Below the pieces are notes generated by a model. That model saw nothing but the letters and a program-made list of their open reading frames with translations, was not told where the DNA came from and did not search any database. The translations under genes and the position numbers were made by a program. 11,593 nt of DNA from an alpha proteobacterium SCGC AAA288-E13 (lineage in GTDB: Bacteria; Pseudomonadota; Alphaproteobacteria; Pelagibacterales; Pelagibacteraceae), in assembly GCA_000504605.1 (NCBI GenBank), contig AZHQ01000020.1, positions 1 to 11,593 on the forward strand. The letters run 5' to 3'. This document shows, piece by piece, positions 1 through 7,186 of the stretch. Numbering within the stretch: the first letter of the stretch is position 1; each line of letters opens with the position of its first letter.

Positions 1-1135
1 CGCAGGATTTTTAGAATTAATTAATCCCAACACATTAAGTTTTACGAGGTACAATTTTTTTTATGTTAATTTTCTTATTTCAAAAAATCGTAGAAATGAA
101 GCCTTAAAAATCTTGGAAAGAGATATTGATATATTAGACACTAACATACTTTTACATCAAACTAGAGCTTGGTTAAAAAAAGGAAAAACGGATAAAGTTA
201 AGGAAATATTTGATTGTAAAAATCCCAATCATTTAATTAGCGAGTTTTTTTATTTGATAGCCAATTTACATGCTAGAGAGGAAAATTATGCACTTTCAAA
301 TTTTTATTTAAATTTATCTCTTTACCTTAACTCTAATTTTACATTCAATAATGCACTATTAGCAGAAAATTACTTTCAATTAGAAGATTATGAAAATTCA
401 AAAAAAATTTATTTAAAATTCGATTCTAAAAATCAGGTATTTGATTGGTATGCTAAAAAAAGGATTGTATGGATAAAGAGCAAATTAGAAAATGATGAAT
501 CTGCGATCAATTTTTTAAATAAAAGTTTTAACAAATTAGAAAATCCTACTGTAAAAAATTATTATGATTTAGCAAATTTTTATAAGGATTTTAAAAAATA
601 TAAAAAGTCCATTGAATACTATACCAAGGTTTTAAATAATATTAGTAATGGCCATCCATTATATTCTAAGGTTTTGCATCGAAGAGGAATGAGTTATGAA
701 AGATTGAAATTGTGGGAAAAATCTGAAAATGATTTAATTCAATCATTAAGTTTAGTTCCAGAAGAACCTTATGTATTGAATTATTTGGCTTATTCATGGC
801 TTGAAAGAAATATTAATCTAGAAAAATCTATTGAAATGCTAGAAATAGCATTTAACAAAAAAAGGGAAGATCCATATATTATAGACTCACTAGGATGGGG
901 TATGTATTTAATTGGGAGATATCATGAGGCTGAAAAACTCTTGCAAAAAGCTGTTAGTCTTATGCCTCGCGATCCAATAGTAAACGATCATTACGCAGAT
1001 ATACTATGGAAAGTAAACAAAAATTTACAAGCAAATTATTTTTGGAACTATGTATTAAATCTTGAAACTACCGAAAATGATATGAAAAATAAAATTAAAG
1101 AAAAATTGATTTTTGGTATTCAAGATAATTCGTGA
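1..1135 (+). CDS. TPR-repeat protein, 5' end cut by window edge
   Basis: The reading frame (codons from base 2) is open from the window edge to the TGA at 1133-1135, so this is the C-terminal 377 residues of a longer protein. The TTG at 113 is an internal Leu codon, not a start. At least four to five degenerate 34-residue tetratricopeptide repeats are visible, roughly at 557-640, 665-766, 767-868, 869-970 and 971-1072. They show the usual small/aromatic pattern, for example LNYLAYSWLE, DSLGWGMYLIGRYHEAEKLL and NDHYADILWK. TPR arrays are protein-binding scaffolds, and no catalytic domain is visible. ispE starts 7 bases downstream, so the two are probably co-transcribed. Any signal peptide or lipobox would lie outside the window. 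The family assignment is firm, but the function is unknown. Confidence 0.85.
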   Translation, partial: AGFLELINPNTLSFTRYNFFYVNFLISKNRRNEALKILERDIDILDTNILLHQTRAWLKKGKTDKVKEIFDCKNPNHLISEFFYLIANLHAREENYALSNFYLNLSLYLNSNFTFNNALLAENYFQLEDYENSKKIYLKFDSKNQVFDWYAKKRIVWIKSKLENDESAINFLNKSFNKLENPTVKNYYDLANFYKDFKKYKKSIEYYTKVLNNISNGHPLYSKVLHRRGMSYERLKLWEKSENDLIQSLSLVPEEPYVLNYLAYSWLERNINLEKSIEMLEIAFNKKREDPYIIDSLGWGMYLIGRYHEAEKLLQKAVSLMPRDPIVNDHYADILWKVNKNLQANYFWNYVLNLETTENDMKNKIKEKLIFGIQDNS

Positions 1136-1142
1136 ATAAGAA

Positions 1143-2005
1143 ATGAAAACATTTCTTATTAAGTCGTTTTGCAAAATTAATCTATCTTTAAGAGTAATAA
1201 AAAAATTACATGCAAAATTACATAAAATTCAATCTATAGTAACTTTTGCTAATTTATTTGATATTATTAAAATTGAAGAAATTAACTCTGAACAAGATCA
1301 AATAAAATTTTATGGTAAGTTTAAATATAATATTAATTTAAAAAACAATACCATCTCAAAAACATTAAATCTTTTAAGAAAAAATAATTACTTAAAAAAA
1401 CAAAAATTCAAGGTTTATATAAAAAAAAATATACCCCACAGTGCTGGGCTTGGAGGAGGTTCAATGAATTCAGCCGCATTAATAAGATTTTTATTATCAA
1501 CTTATAAACTTAATATAAATCAAAAAAATTATACAAAATCGCAAGTAAAATAGGATATGATGTCCCACTAGGACTTAATATTAGAAATACTTTTTTAATG
1601 GGTGGCAATAAATATCTAAAGAGATTTAAAGATAAATTAAAATTACATGTTGTGCTAGCTAATCCAGGAATAAAATGTTTATCTAAGGATATTTATTCAA
1701 AGAATAAACAATTCTCTAATTCTTATCAAAAAAAAATTAATTCAAATTTTCAAAAATTGTTTGATTTAAATAACATTAAGTTAGACAGAAATGACCTTGA
1801 ACAGATAGTTTTTAAACTGCATCCGAAGATAAAAATTCTTAATACTTTTATAAAAAAGCAGGAAAATTGTATATTTTCGAGGTTAACTGGTTCTGGTTCA
1901 ACGTGTGTAGGATATTTTAAAAATTTAAAAAGTACTCAAAAAGCTAAAAAAAATATAATAAAAAAATTTCCAAATTATTGGTGTGAAAAAGCAGAGACTA
2001 TATAA
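1143..2005 (+). CDS. ispE: 4-diphosphocytidyl-2-C-methyl-D-erythritol kinase, split by a -1 frameshift
   Basis: IspE is the GHMP-family kinase of the MEP pathway, which makes IPP and DMAPP; it phosphorylates the 2-OH of CDP-methylerythritol. The first part (1143-1553, 136 codons) has the substrate-site Lys in CKINLSLRV (K11), a His at 27 and the ATP-binding loop AGLGGGS (101-107). It then hits TAG at 1551-1553. The second part continues in the -1 frame, ends with TAA at 2003-2005, and carries IASKIGYDVPLGL with the expected catalytic Asp (about residue 140) and the C-terminal glycine motif LTGSGST. Joining the frames gives about 287 residues, a normal family length. Stops at 1511-1513 and 1551-1553 confine the shift to 1514-1550. 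The likely site is the A7 run at 1522-1528 or the A4 run at 1535-1538. This may be a sequence or assembly error, a true mutation or, less likely, programmed slippage. Identity is very likely; intactness is uncertain. Confidence 0.85.
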
Positions 2006-2006
2006 T
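1978..2006 (+). promoter_or_regulatory. possible promoter for tRNA-Gln, inside the ispE 3' end
   Basis: A perfect -10 hexamer TATAAT (2001-2006) overlaps the ispE stop codon. It lies 17 bases after TTGGTG (1978-1983), a 3-of-6 match to the sigma-70 -35 box. Initiation would fall near 2013, about 26 bases before the tRNA 5' end. In DNA this AT-rich a TATAAT can occur by chance, so the call is tentative. Confidence 0.3.
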
Positions 2007-2038
2007 ATAAAGTTTTTATGTTATATCAAAACGTATTT

Positions 2039-2112
2039 TGGGGCGTAGCCAAGCGGTAAGGCAGCGGTTTTTGGTACCGCGATCCTAGGTTCGAATCCTA
2101 GCGCCCCAGCCA
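2039..2112 (+). tRNA. tRNA-Gln (anticodon TTG), CCA encoded
   Basis: A complete cloverleaf can be folded by hand. The acceptor stem TGGGGCG (2039-2045) pairs with CGCCCCA (2102-2108), followed by discriminator G2109 and an encoded CCA (2110-2112). The D stem is GCC/GGC (2048-2050 and 2060-2062). The anticodon stem GCGGT/ACCGC (2064-2068 and 2076-2080) encloses the loop TTTTGGT, with anticodon TTG at 2071-2073 reading CAA/CAG glutamine codons. The T stem CTAGG/CCTAG (2085-2089 and 2097-2101) encloses TTCGAAT. All stems pair perfectly. The block is visibly GC-richer than its surroundings, as expected for a structural RNA. The next gene (cca) begins 3 bases downstream. Confidence 0.97.
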
Positions 2113-2115
2113 TTT

Positions 2116-3402
2116 ATGTTTGATAAACTTAAATCATTTATTTCTTTTAAAAAAGAATCTAACTCTTTGGAAAGCTTAAAAAATTTACAAGATTTAAAAA
2201 ATTTTAAAGAGGCAAAATCAATTTTTTCAGCTTTAGAAAATCAAGATAAAAGTAATAAATTAATGTTCGTAGGAGGGTGTGTACGAAAACTTTTAAACAA
2301 AGAGTCAGTCAATGATATTGATATTGCAACAAATTTAAATCCTGAAGAATTAAAAAATATTCTTAGAAAAAACAATATAAATTTCATAGAAACAGGCATA
2401 GCCCATGGAACAATTACTGTTGTAATTAATAATATAAAATTTGAAATAACTACTTTAAGAAAAGATGTGTCTACTGATGGCAGACATGCAAATGTTGAAT
2501 TCATTTCAGATTGGGATATGGATGCTAAAAGAAGAGATTTTACAATTAATGCAATTTATTCTAATTTAAAAGGCGAAATACATGACCCTTTGGATGGTCT
2601 AAAAGATTTAGAAAATAAAATTATCAAATTTATTGGGGATCCCAATGAAAGAATTAGAGAAGATTATTTAAGGATTTTAAGATATTTTAGATTTTATACT
2701 CAGTACAGCAATCATCAACATGACATTGAAATCGTTCAAGCTATCAAAAGAGGTCTAAATGGAATAACAAAAATTTCAAAAGAAAGAATCCTTGATGAAT
2801 TTTTTAAAATTTTAAATTTAAAAAATTTTTTTGAGTTATTTAACGACAGGTTTTCTTGCTCAGTAATTTTGACCATTTTTCCACAATTAAAGCATTATGA
2901 TCGTTTTAGAGTTATACACAATATACCTAATAAGATCATTAATAGATTAAATATTCCTTTGATTCTTTCAATTTTATTAATTGATAATTCAGATAATTGT
3001 GAATTTTTTTTATATAAATTTAAATTTTCAAATAGAAATAAAAACAGAATATTATTTTTACTTAACAAATATAAAAAAATTAATATCAAAGAATTATTAG
3101 ATAAACAAAAATTAATTAAATTAGCTTATTTAAATAATACAGCAGAAATTATTGACTTGTTAATTTTTTTTACCTTTGTATCAGAAGAAATAGATGTTAA
3201 TATAGTTGAAAAGCACATTTCCTTTTTGGATAAATTAAGATTACCAGTTTTTCCGATCACAGCAGATTATTTGAAATTAAAATATAATTTTTCTGAAAGC
3301 AAAGAACTTGGTTTGGCCTTAAAGAAGTTAGAGCAATCTTGGATAGATAACAATTTTATTATTGATAAAAATGAAATTAAAAATATTCTAAAATTAGACT
3401 AA
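2116..3402 (+). CDS. cca: CCA tRNA nucleotidyltransferase (class II, poly(A) polymerase family)
   Basis: This is a template-independent nucleotidyltransferase that builds or repairs the 3' CCA of tRNAs from CTP and ATP. The 428-residue protein shows the class II head: a GG-motif FVGGCVRKLL (51-60), the metal-binding DID (68-70), RRDFTINAI (139-147) for nucleotide selection, and the neck signature ERIREDYLRILRYFRF (178-193). A poorly conserved helical body and tail follow. An N-terminal leader of about 45 residues precedes the catalytic fold. ATG 2116 is the only reasonable start before it, yet it sits 3 bases after the tRNA-Gln CCA with no Shine-Dalgarno sequence, so translation may be leaderless after tRNA 3' processing. 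The gene ends 3 bases from the convergent greA stop. A strictly A-adding or poly(A) polymerase role cannot be excluded from sequence alone. Confidence 0.92.
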   Translation: MFDKLKSFISFKKESNSLESLKNLQDLKNFKEAKSIFSALENQDKSNKLMFVGGCVRKLLNKESVNDIDIATNLNPEELKNILRKNNINFIETGIAHGTITVVINNIKFEITTLRKDVSTDGRHANVEFISDWDMDAKRRDFTINAIYSNLKGEIHDPLDGLKDLENKIIKFIGDPNERIREDYLRILRYFRFYTQYSNHQHDIEIVQAIKRGLNGITKISKERILDEFFKILNLKNFFELFNDRFSCSVILTIFPQLKHYDRFRVIHNIPNKIINRLNIPLILSILLIDNSDNCEFFLYKFKFSNRNKNRILFLLNKYKKINIKELLDKQKLIKLAYLNNTAEIIDLLIFFTFVSEEIDVNIVEKHISFLDKLRLPVFPITADYLKLKYNFSESKELGLALKKLEQSWIDNNFIIDKNEIKNILKLD

Positions 3403-3405
3403 AAA

Positions 3406-3882
3406 CTAAATATATTTTACATTTTTGATTTTAAATGTTCTTTTTCCAGCCGGAGAGATCAATTGAGCTATGTCGTTTTTATTTTTTCCAATTAATCCTT
3501 TTCCAAGAGGCGACCTAAAATAGATTAGGTCTTCTTTAATATTTGCTTCGTCTTTACCTACTATCCTGTAAGTTTTTTTTTCATTCGTTTTAATGTTAAT
3601 TAATTCGACAGTTGATCCAAATATCACTTTTCCATTGTTTTCAATTTTTGTTACATCAATAACGTTAGCTCTTGCGATAGTATCGTCAATTTCTACTATC
3701 CTTCCTTCTATGAGAGATTGTTGTTCTTTGGCAGCATGATACTCAGCATTTTCTTTCAAATCTCCGTGTGATCTTGCTTCAGCGATTGCAGTTATGATAT
3801 TCGGACGTTTAACATTTTTAAGATGATCTAACTCTTTTTTTAATTTTTCTAATCCACCAACTGTTACTGGTTCTTTATCCAT
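3406..3882 (-). CDS. greA: transcription elongation factor GreA
   Basis: GreA inserts its coiled-coil into the RNA polymerase secondary channel and stimulates cleavage of backtracked RNA. The 158 residues match the usual family length. The N-terminal coiled coil carries the hallmark [20 protein letters not shown], placing the catalytic acidic tip at D41 and E44, the same positions as in E. coli GreA. The C-terminal FKBP-like domain includes the conserved [10 protein letters not shown] segment near residues 124-133. It is the last gene of the trmL-hemF-greA run; its ATG lies 3 bases after the hemF stop, so it should be co-transcribed. GGA about 10 bases upstream, inside the hemF 3' end, is a weak ribosome-binding candidate. 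The 3' end faces cca with only 3 bases between the stop codons. Confidence 0.97.
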   Translation of the reverse strand: MDKEPVTVGGLEKLKKELDHLKNVKRPNIITAIAEARSHGDLKENAEYHAAKEQQSLIEGRIVEIDDTIARANVIDVTKIENNGKVIFGSTVELINIKTNEKKTYRIVGKDEANIKEDLIYFRSPLGKGLIGKNKNDIAQLISPAGKRTFKIKNVKYI

Positions 3883-3885
3883 AGA

Positions 3886-4749
3886 CTAATTCCAAGTTGC
3901 CATTGGTGGTAAAGACATTAATATGGCTTTAGTGTTTCCGCCTGTATTGAGACCAAATTGAGTACCACGATCGTATAATAAATTAAATTCAACATATCTA
4001 CCTCTTTTTAAAAGTTGGATTTCTTTTTCTTTTTTTGTCCATGTATTAAACATTTTTTTTTTAATAATTTTTTTGAATATATAAGTAAAAGTATTTCCCA
4101 CATCTTTTACGAAAAAAAAATCTTTATTCCAGTTATTTTTTTTATAATCAAAAAATATACCCCCAACGCCTCTCATTTCTTTTCTGTGATTTAGGTAAAA
4201 ATATTTGTCACACCAGTTTTTATATTTTGTATAATATTTTTTGTTATGACGATTACAAGCTATTTTTAACTCTCCATGAAACCACTTAGCTTCTTTTAAA
4301 TCTTTTATACATGGTGTTATATCTATCCCACCACCAAACCAATTTTTTTGTGTCGAAATAAATCTAGTATTGAAATGCATTGCAGGAATTTTTGGATTTT
4401 TCATATGCATAACTACCGAAATACCCGAAGCCCAAAACTTAGGACTATTTTTTGCTCCTAAAATTCTATTTTTAAAATTTACATTAAATTTGCCATATAC
4501 TTCTGAAAAATTTACTCCAACTTTTTCAAATACTAATCCATCGTTTAAAATTCTAAATTCACCACCACCTTCATCATTATTATTGGATTTTCTCCATATT
4601 TGAGATTTGAATTTTTTTGGTATCTTATTTTTTTTTGTTCCAAATTCTTTTTCCAATTCTTCAATTTCATAACAAATGATATCTCGCAATAAAATAAACC
4701 AGTTTTTTGCTAAATTTTTTTTAATTTCAATATTAATTTTTATAGACAT
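3886..4749 (-). CDS. hemF: oxygen-dependent coproporphyrinogen III oxidase
   Basis: HemF oxidatively decarboxylates coproporphyrinogen III to protoporphyrinogen IX using O2, a late step in heme synthesis in the cytosol. The 287 residues match the family. Diagnostic segments are HMKNPKIPAMHFNTRF (115-130), GGGIDITPC (139-147), NHRKEMRGVGGIFFD (187-201), and the C-terminal GRYVEFNLLYDRGTQFGL with TGGNTKAILMSLPP (250-282). It therefore belongs to the aerobic HemF type, not the radical-SAM HemN type. Its ATG lies inside the 3' end of trmL (10-base overlap), indicating translational coupling. It is divergent from petABC across one intergenic region, which fits a need for heme in cytochromes b and c1, although coordinated control is only inferred. 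Confidence 0.97.
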   Translation of the reverse strand: MSIKINIEIKKNLAKNWFILLRDIICYEIEELEKEFGTKKNKIPKKFKSQIWRKSNNNDEGGGEFRILNDGLVFEKVGVNFSEVYGKFNVNFKNRILGAKNSPKFWASGISVVMHMKNPKIPAMHFNTRFISTQKNWFGGGIDITPCIKDLKEAKWFHGELKIACNRHNKKYYTKYKNWCDKYFYLNHRKEMRGVGGIFFDYKKNNWNKDFFFVKDVGNTFTYIFKKIIKKKMFNTWTKKEKEIQLLKRGRYVEFNLLYDRGTQFGLNTGGNTKAILMSLPPMATWN

Positions 4750-5219
4750 TGATTTTGTTTTAGAGCTTCAGCCAAAGTAATTGCTACACTTGAAACTATA
4801 TTAAGAGATCTAGCTTTTTTTTGTATTGGAATAATTAATTTGTAATCTACACTTTTATGTACTAACTGTGGAACTCCAGCACTTTCACGACCAAATAATA
4901 TCGTATCATTCTTATTAAATTTAAAATCAAAATATTTATTTTTTGCTTTTGTTGTCATTAGGATTATTCTTTCATTTTTTTTATCTTTTTTAAACGCAGT
5001 AAAATCTTTGAATGATTTTATTTTGCATTTATTTATATAATCCATCACTACTCTTTTAAATCTTTTGTCACTTAAAAAAAATCCACAAGGTTCAATAATA
5101 TCTAATCTAGCACCAAAACATGCACACAGCCGTACTATTGCTGCAGTATTTTGAGGTATATCTGGTTCATAAAGTGCAACTTTAATTAGAGTAGAGCTTT
5201 TAAAGTGTGTCTGTGTCAT
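4740..5219 (-). CDS. trmL: tRNA (cytidine/uridine(34)-2'-O)-methyltransferase, SPOUT family
   Basis: TrmL-type SPOUT enzymes methylate the 2'-OH of the wobble nucleotide of tRNA-Leu isoacceptors using S-adenosylmethionine. The 159-residue protein contains the three signature blocks: YEPDIPQNTAAIVRLCACFG (17-36), LFGRESAGVP (108-117), and the knotted SAM-binding region IPIQKKARSLNIVSSVAI (130-147). This is the minimal single-domain length, without the extra RNA-binding domain of the longer TrmH/RlmB relatives. ATG 5219 adds about 12 residues before the first beta strand, and no alternative ATG, GTG or TTG codon lies between, so the start is well fixed. No clear Shine-Dalgarno is seen. It is the first gene of the minus-strand run and overlaps hemF by 10 bases. 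Confidence 0.93.
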   Translation of the reverse strand: MTQTHFKSSTLIKVALYEPDIPQNTAAIVRLCACFGARLDIIEPCGFFLSDKRFKRVVMDYINKCKIKSFKDFTAFKKDKKNERIILMTTKAKNKYFDFKFNKNDTILFGRESAGVPQLVHKSVDYKLIIPIQKKARSLNIVSSVAITLAEALKQNQCL

Positions 5220-5313
5220 TCTTGTAGTAGAAAAAAATATGTTTTCTTATAAAAGAAATATATATTAGATACTTTAGTTATTAATTATAAAAAAATAAAT
5301 TTAGTTTTGAAAA
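5220..5313. promoter_or_regulatory. divergent intergenic region between trmL and petA
   Basis: These 94 extremely AT-rich bases separate the trmL-hemF-greA and petABC operons and must hold both promoters. On the minus strand there is a perfect -10 TATAAT (plus-strand ATTATA, 5284-5289) with a poor -35 (TTTCAA, plus 5307-5312, 17-base spacer), giving a trmL leader of roughly 58 bases. On the plus strand only weak -10 candidates are seen, such as TATATT at 5261-5266. A perfect 6-base inverted repeat, TTTCTT-ATAA-AAGAAA (5243-5258), sits centrally and could be an operator. It has no run of T after it and is not a terminator. The element-level calls are tentative. Confidence 0.4.
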
Positions 5314-5925
5314 ATGAGTTCATCATATGCATTTTTGACAACGATTATTGTCCTTTTAATTATATTTTTATATCTTTCGTGGGTATTTGTTTCTATTAAA
5401 GTTGTAGATAAAGAACAAAAGAAAGAAACTAGCGAAAGAAGAGATTTTTTATTTACCGCCTCTTATGCTTTAGGAGCAGTTGGTGTTGGAGCAGCTGTGT
5501 GGCCATTAATTGATCAAATGAATCCAGATGCATCTGTTAAAGCTTTGGCTACGACTGAGGTAGATATAAGCACAGTTGGACTAGGTAAAACAATTACAGT
5601 GCTTTGGAGGGGTAAACCAGTTTTTATAAGAAGAAGGACTCAGGAAGAAATAAGTAAAGCTCAAAATGTAAATTTAAGTGAATTAATAGATCCTCAAAAA
5701 GATGAAGATAGAGTGAAGAAATCAGAGTGGCTTATAATGACAGGAGTTTGTACACATCTTGGATGTGTACCTTTAGGAGAAAAAGGAGATTTTGGCGGTT
5801 GGTTTTGCCCATGTCATGGATCTCATTACGATACTTCGGGCAGAATAAGAAAAGGTCCGGCTCCTACAAACCTTGAAATACCCAAATATGAATTTGTAGA
5901 CAACAATACAATCAAAATAGGTTAA
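5314..5925 (+). CDS. petA: ubiquinol-cytochrome c reductase, Rieske iron-sulfur subunit
   Basis: This is the Rieske protein of the cytochrome bc1 complex, which passes electrons from ubiquinol to cytochrome c1. The [2Fe-2S] site is complete: CTHLGC (146-151) and CPCHGSHYD (165-173), with ligands C146, H148, C165 and H168 and a disulfide C151-C167. The expected twin-arginine anchor is present, ERRDFLFTA followed by a hydrophobic stretch to WPLIDQMNP (41-71). Unusually, another strongly hydrophobic segment (about residues 6-28) precedes it, joined by a Lys-rich linker. At 203 residues the protein is longer than typical alphaproteobacterial Rieske proteins of about 175-195. An in-frame TGA directly upstream (5308-5310) rules out an earlier start, and no start codon lies between the two hydrophobic segments, so the extension is encoded unless the sequence is wrong. 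Confidence 0.97.
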   Translation: MSSSYAFLTTIIVLLIIFLYLSWVFVSIKVVDKEQKKETSERRDFLFTASYALGAVGVGAAVWPLIDQMNPDASVKALATTEVDISTVGLGKTITVLWRGKPVFIRRRTQEEISKAQNVNLSELIDPQKDEDRVKKSEWLIMTGVCTHLGCVPLGEKGDFGGWFCPCHGSHYDTSGRIRKGPAPTNLEIPKYEFVDNNTIKIG

Positions 5926-5929
5926 GTTG

Positions 5930-7186
5930 ATGAGTGAAGAAAAGTATGTACCTAAATCTAAACTTGGACAATGGTTTGATAGCAGATTACCATTATTAAC
6001 TTTAGCGCATCATATAAATGATTATCCAACCCCCAAAAATTTAAATTATTGGTGGACCTTTGGAGGAATTCTTACTTTTTTTTTAATTATTCAGATAATC
6101 ACAGGTTTAGTTTTAGCAATGCATTATGTAGCTCATGCAGACCTAGCTTTCGGGAGTGTTGAGCATATCATGAGAGATGTAAATTATGGTTGGCTAATTA
6201 GATACCTTCATGCAAACGGTTCCTCAATGTTTTTCTTGGCGGTTTACATACACATTTTTAGGGCGTTGTTTTATGGATCTTATAAAGCACCTAGAGAAAT
6301 GATTTGGATTATTGGAATGCTTATTTATTTGTTGATGATGGCAACAGCATTTATGGGTTATGTTTTACCATGGGGACAAATGAGTTTTTGGGCGGCTACA
6401 GTTATAACAAATTTATTTAGTGCTATACCTTTAGTTGGAGAGAGTATTACTTCATGGCTTTGGGGAGGATATGCAGTAGGCAGTCCAACTTTAACAAGAT
6501 TTTATAGTTTACATTATTTGATGCCTTTTTTGATTTTTGGACTAGTAATTTTACATATATGGGCACTGCATATTCCAGGAAATAACAATCCTGTTGGTAT
6601 AGATATTAAGAAACCTTCAAAAGAAACAGTTCCTTTTCATCCTTACATTGTAATTAAAGATTTCTATGCTTTGTTAATATTTTTAATTATTTTTTCGGGA
6701 TTTGTATTTTTTGTTCCAAATGTACTGGGTCACCCAGATAATTATATTGAAGCGAATCCAATGGTTACACCTTCACATATAGTACCCGAATGGTATTTGC
6801 TTCCTTTTTATGCAATTCTAAGATCTGTTCCTGATAAACTGGGAGGAGTCGTTGCAATGTTTGCTGCTGTTTTTATTCTAATGTTTTTACCTTGGCTTGA
6901 TACTTCTAAAGTTAGATCGGCTGTATTTAGACCATTGTACAAAGTGTTTTTTTGGATATTAGTTATTGACGTTATAGTGCTTGGATATATTGGTGCCAAT
7001 CCACCTGAAGGAATGTATTTAATAATAGGTAGAATTGCTACAATTTATTATTTTGTTCATTTTATTTTGATAATGCCGTTATTAGGTTTTAAGGAAAAAA
7101 CCAACCCACTTCCGATGAGCATTTCTGATCCAGTATTAGATAGTGAAGCTAAATTATCTTCTGAAAAAACAATGAACAATAAGTGA
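5930..7186 (+). CDS. petB: cytochrome b subunit of the bc1 complex
   Basis: This integral membrane subunit holds hemes bL and bH and both quinone sites (Qo and Qi). The 418-residue protein has the usual hydrophobic helices. The four heme ligands are at H94, H108, H195 and H209, with the canonical spacing of 14 in both pairs ([17 protein letters not shown] and [16 protein letters not shown]). The Qo-site PEWY motif is at 286-289. Length and the separate gene indicate the unfused alphaproteobacterial form rather than a b/c1 fusion. Reading could begin at TTG 5927, but the ATG at 5930, 4 bases after the petA stop and about 8 bases after an AGG, is the better start. The 3' end overlaps petC by 4 bases, so the subunits are likely translated together. 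Confidence 0.98.
   Translation: MSEEKYVPKSKLGQWFDSRLPLLTLAHHINDYPTPKNLNYWWTFGGILTFFLIIQIITGLVLAMHYVAHADLAFGSVEHIMRDVNYGWLIRYLHANGSSMFFLAVYIHIFRALFYGSYKAPREMIWIIGMLIYLLMMATAFMGYVLPWGQMSFWAATVITNLFSAIPLVGESITSWLWGGYAVGSPTLTRFYSLHYLMPFLIFGLVILHIWALHIPGNNNPVGIDIKKPSKETVPFHPYIVIKDFYALLIFLIIFSGFVFFVPNVLGHPDNYIEANPMVTPSHIVPEWYLLPFYAILRSVPDKLGGVVAMFAAVFILMFLPWLDTSKVRSAVFRPLYKVFFWILVIDVIVLGYIGANPPEGMYLIIGRIATIYYFVHFILIMPLLGFKEKTNPLPMSISDPVLDSEAKLSSEKTMNNK

Noticed and set aside
113..115. TTG at 113 as the start of the TPR gene
   Set aside because: The same frame is open without a stop to the window edge and encodes repeat-like sequence upstream, so the gene is truncated by the window rather than starting here.
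1598..2005. A separate 135-codon gene after ispE
   Set aside because: Its sequence, plus codons upstream of its ATG (1538-1597), is the C-terminal half of IspE. It is one gene with a frameshift.
2241..2504. Minus-strand reading frame of 87 codons inside cca
   Set aside because: It is antisense to the conserved catalytic head of the CCA transferase, with no ribosome-binding site or recognisable domain.
4370..4603. Plus-strand reading frame of 77 codons inside hemF
   Set aside because: It is antisense to well-conserved HemF sequence and has random-looking composition.
5243..5258. The TTTCTT/AAGAAA inverted repeat as a transcription terminator
   Set aside because: The stem is short and AT-only with no T tract. 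It also lies between divergent promoters, where a terminator makes no sense; an operator is the only plausible role.
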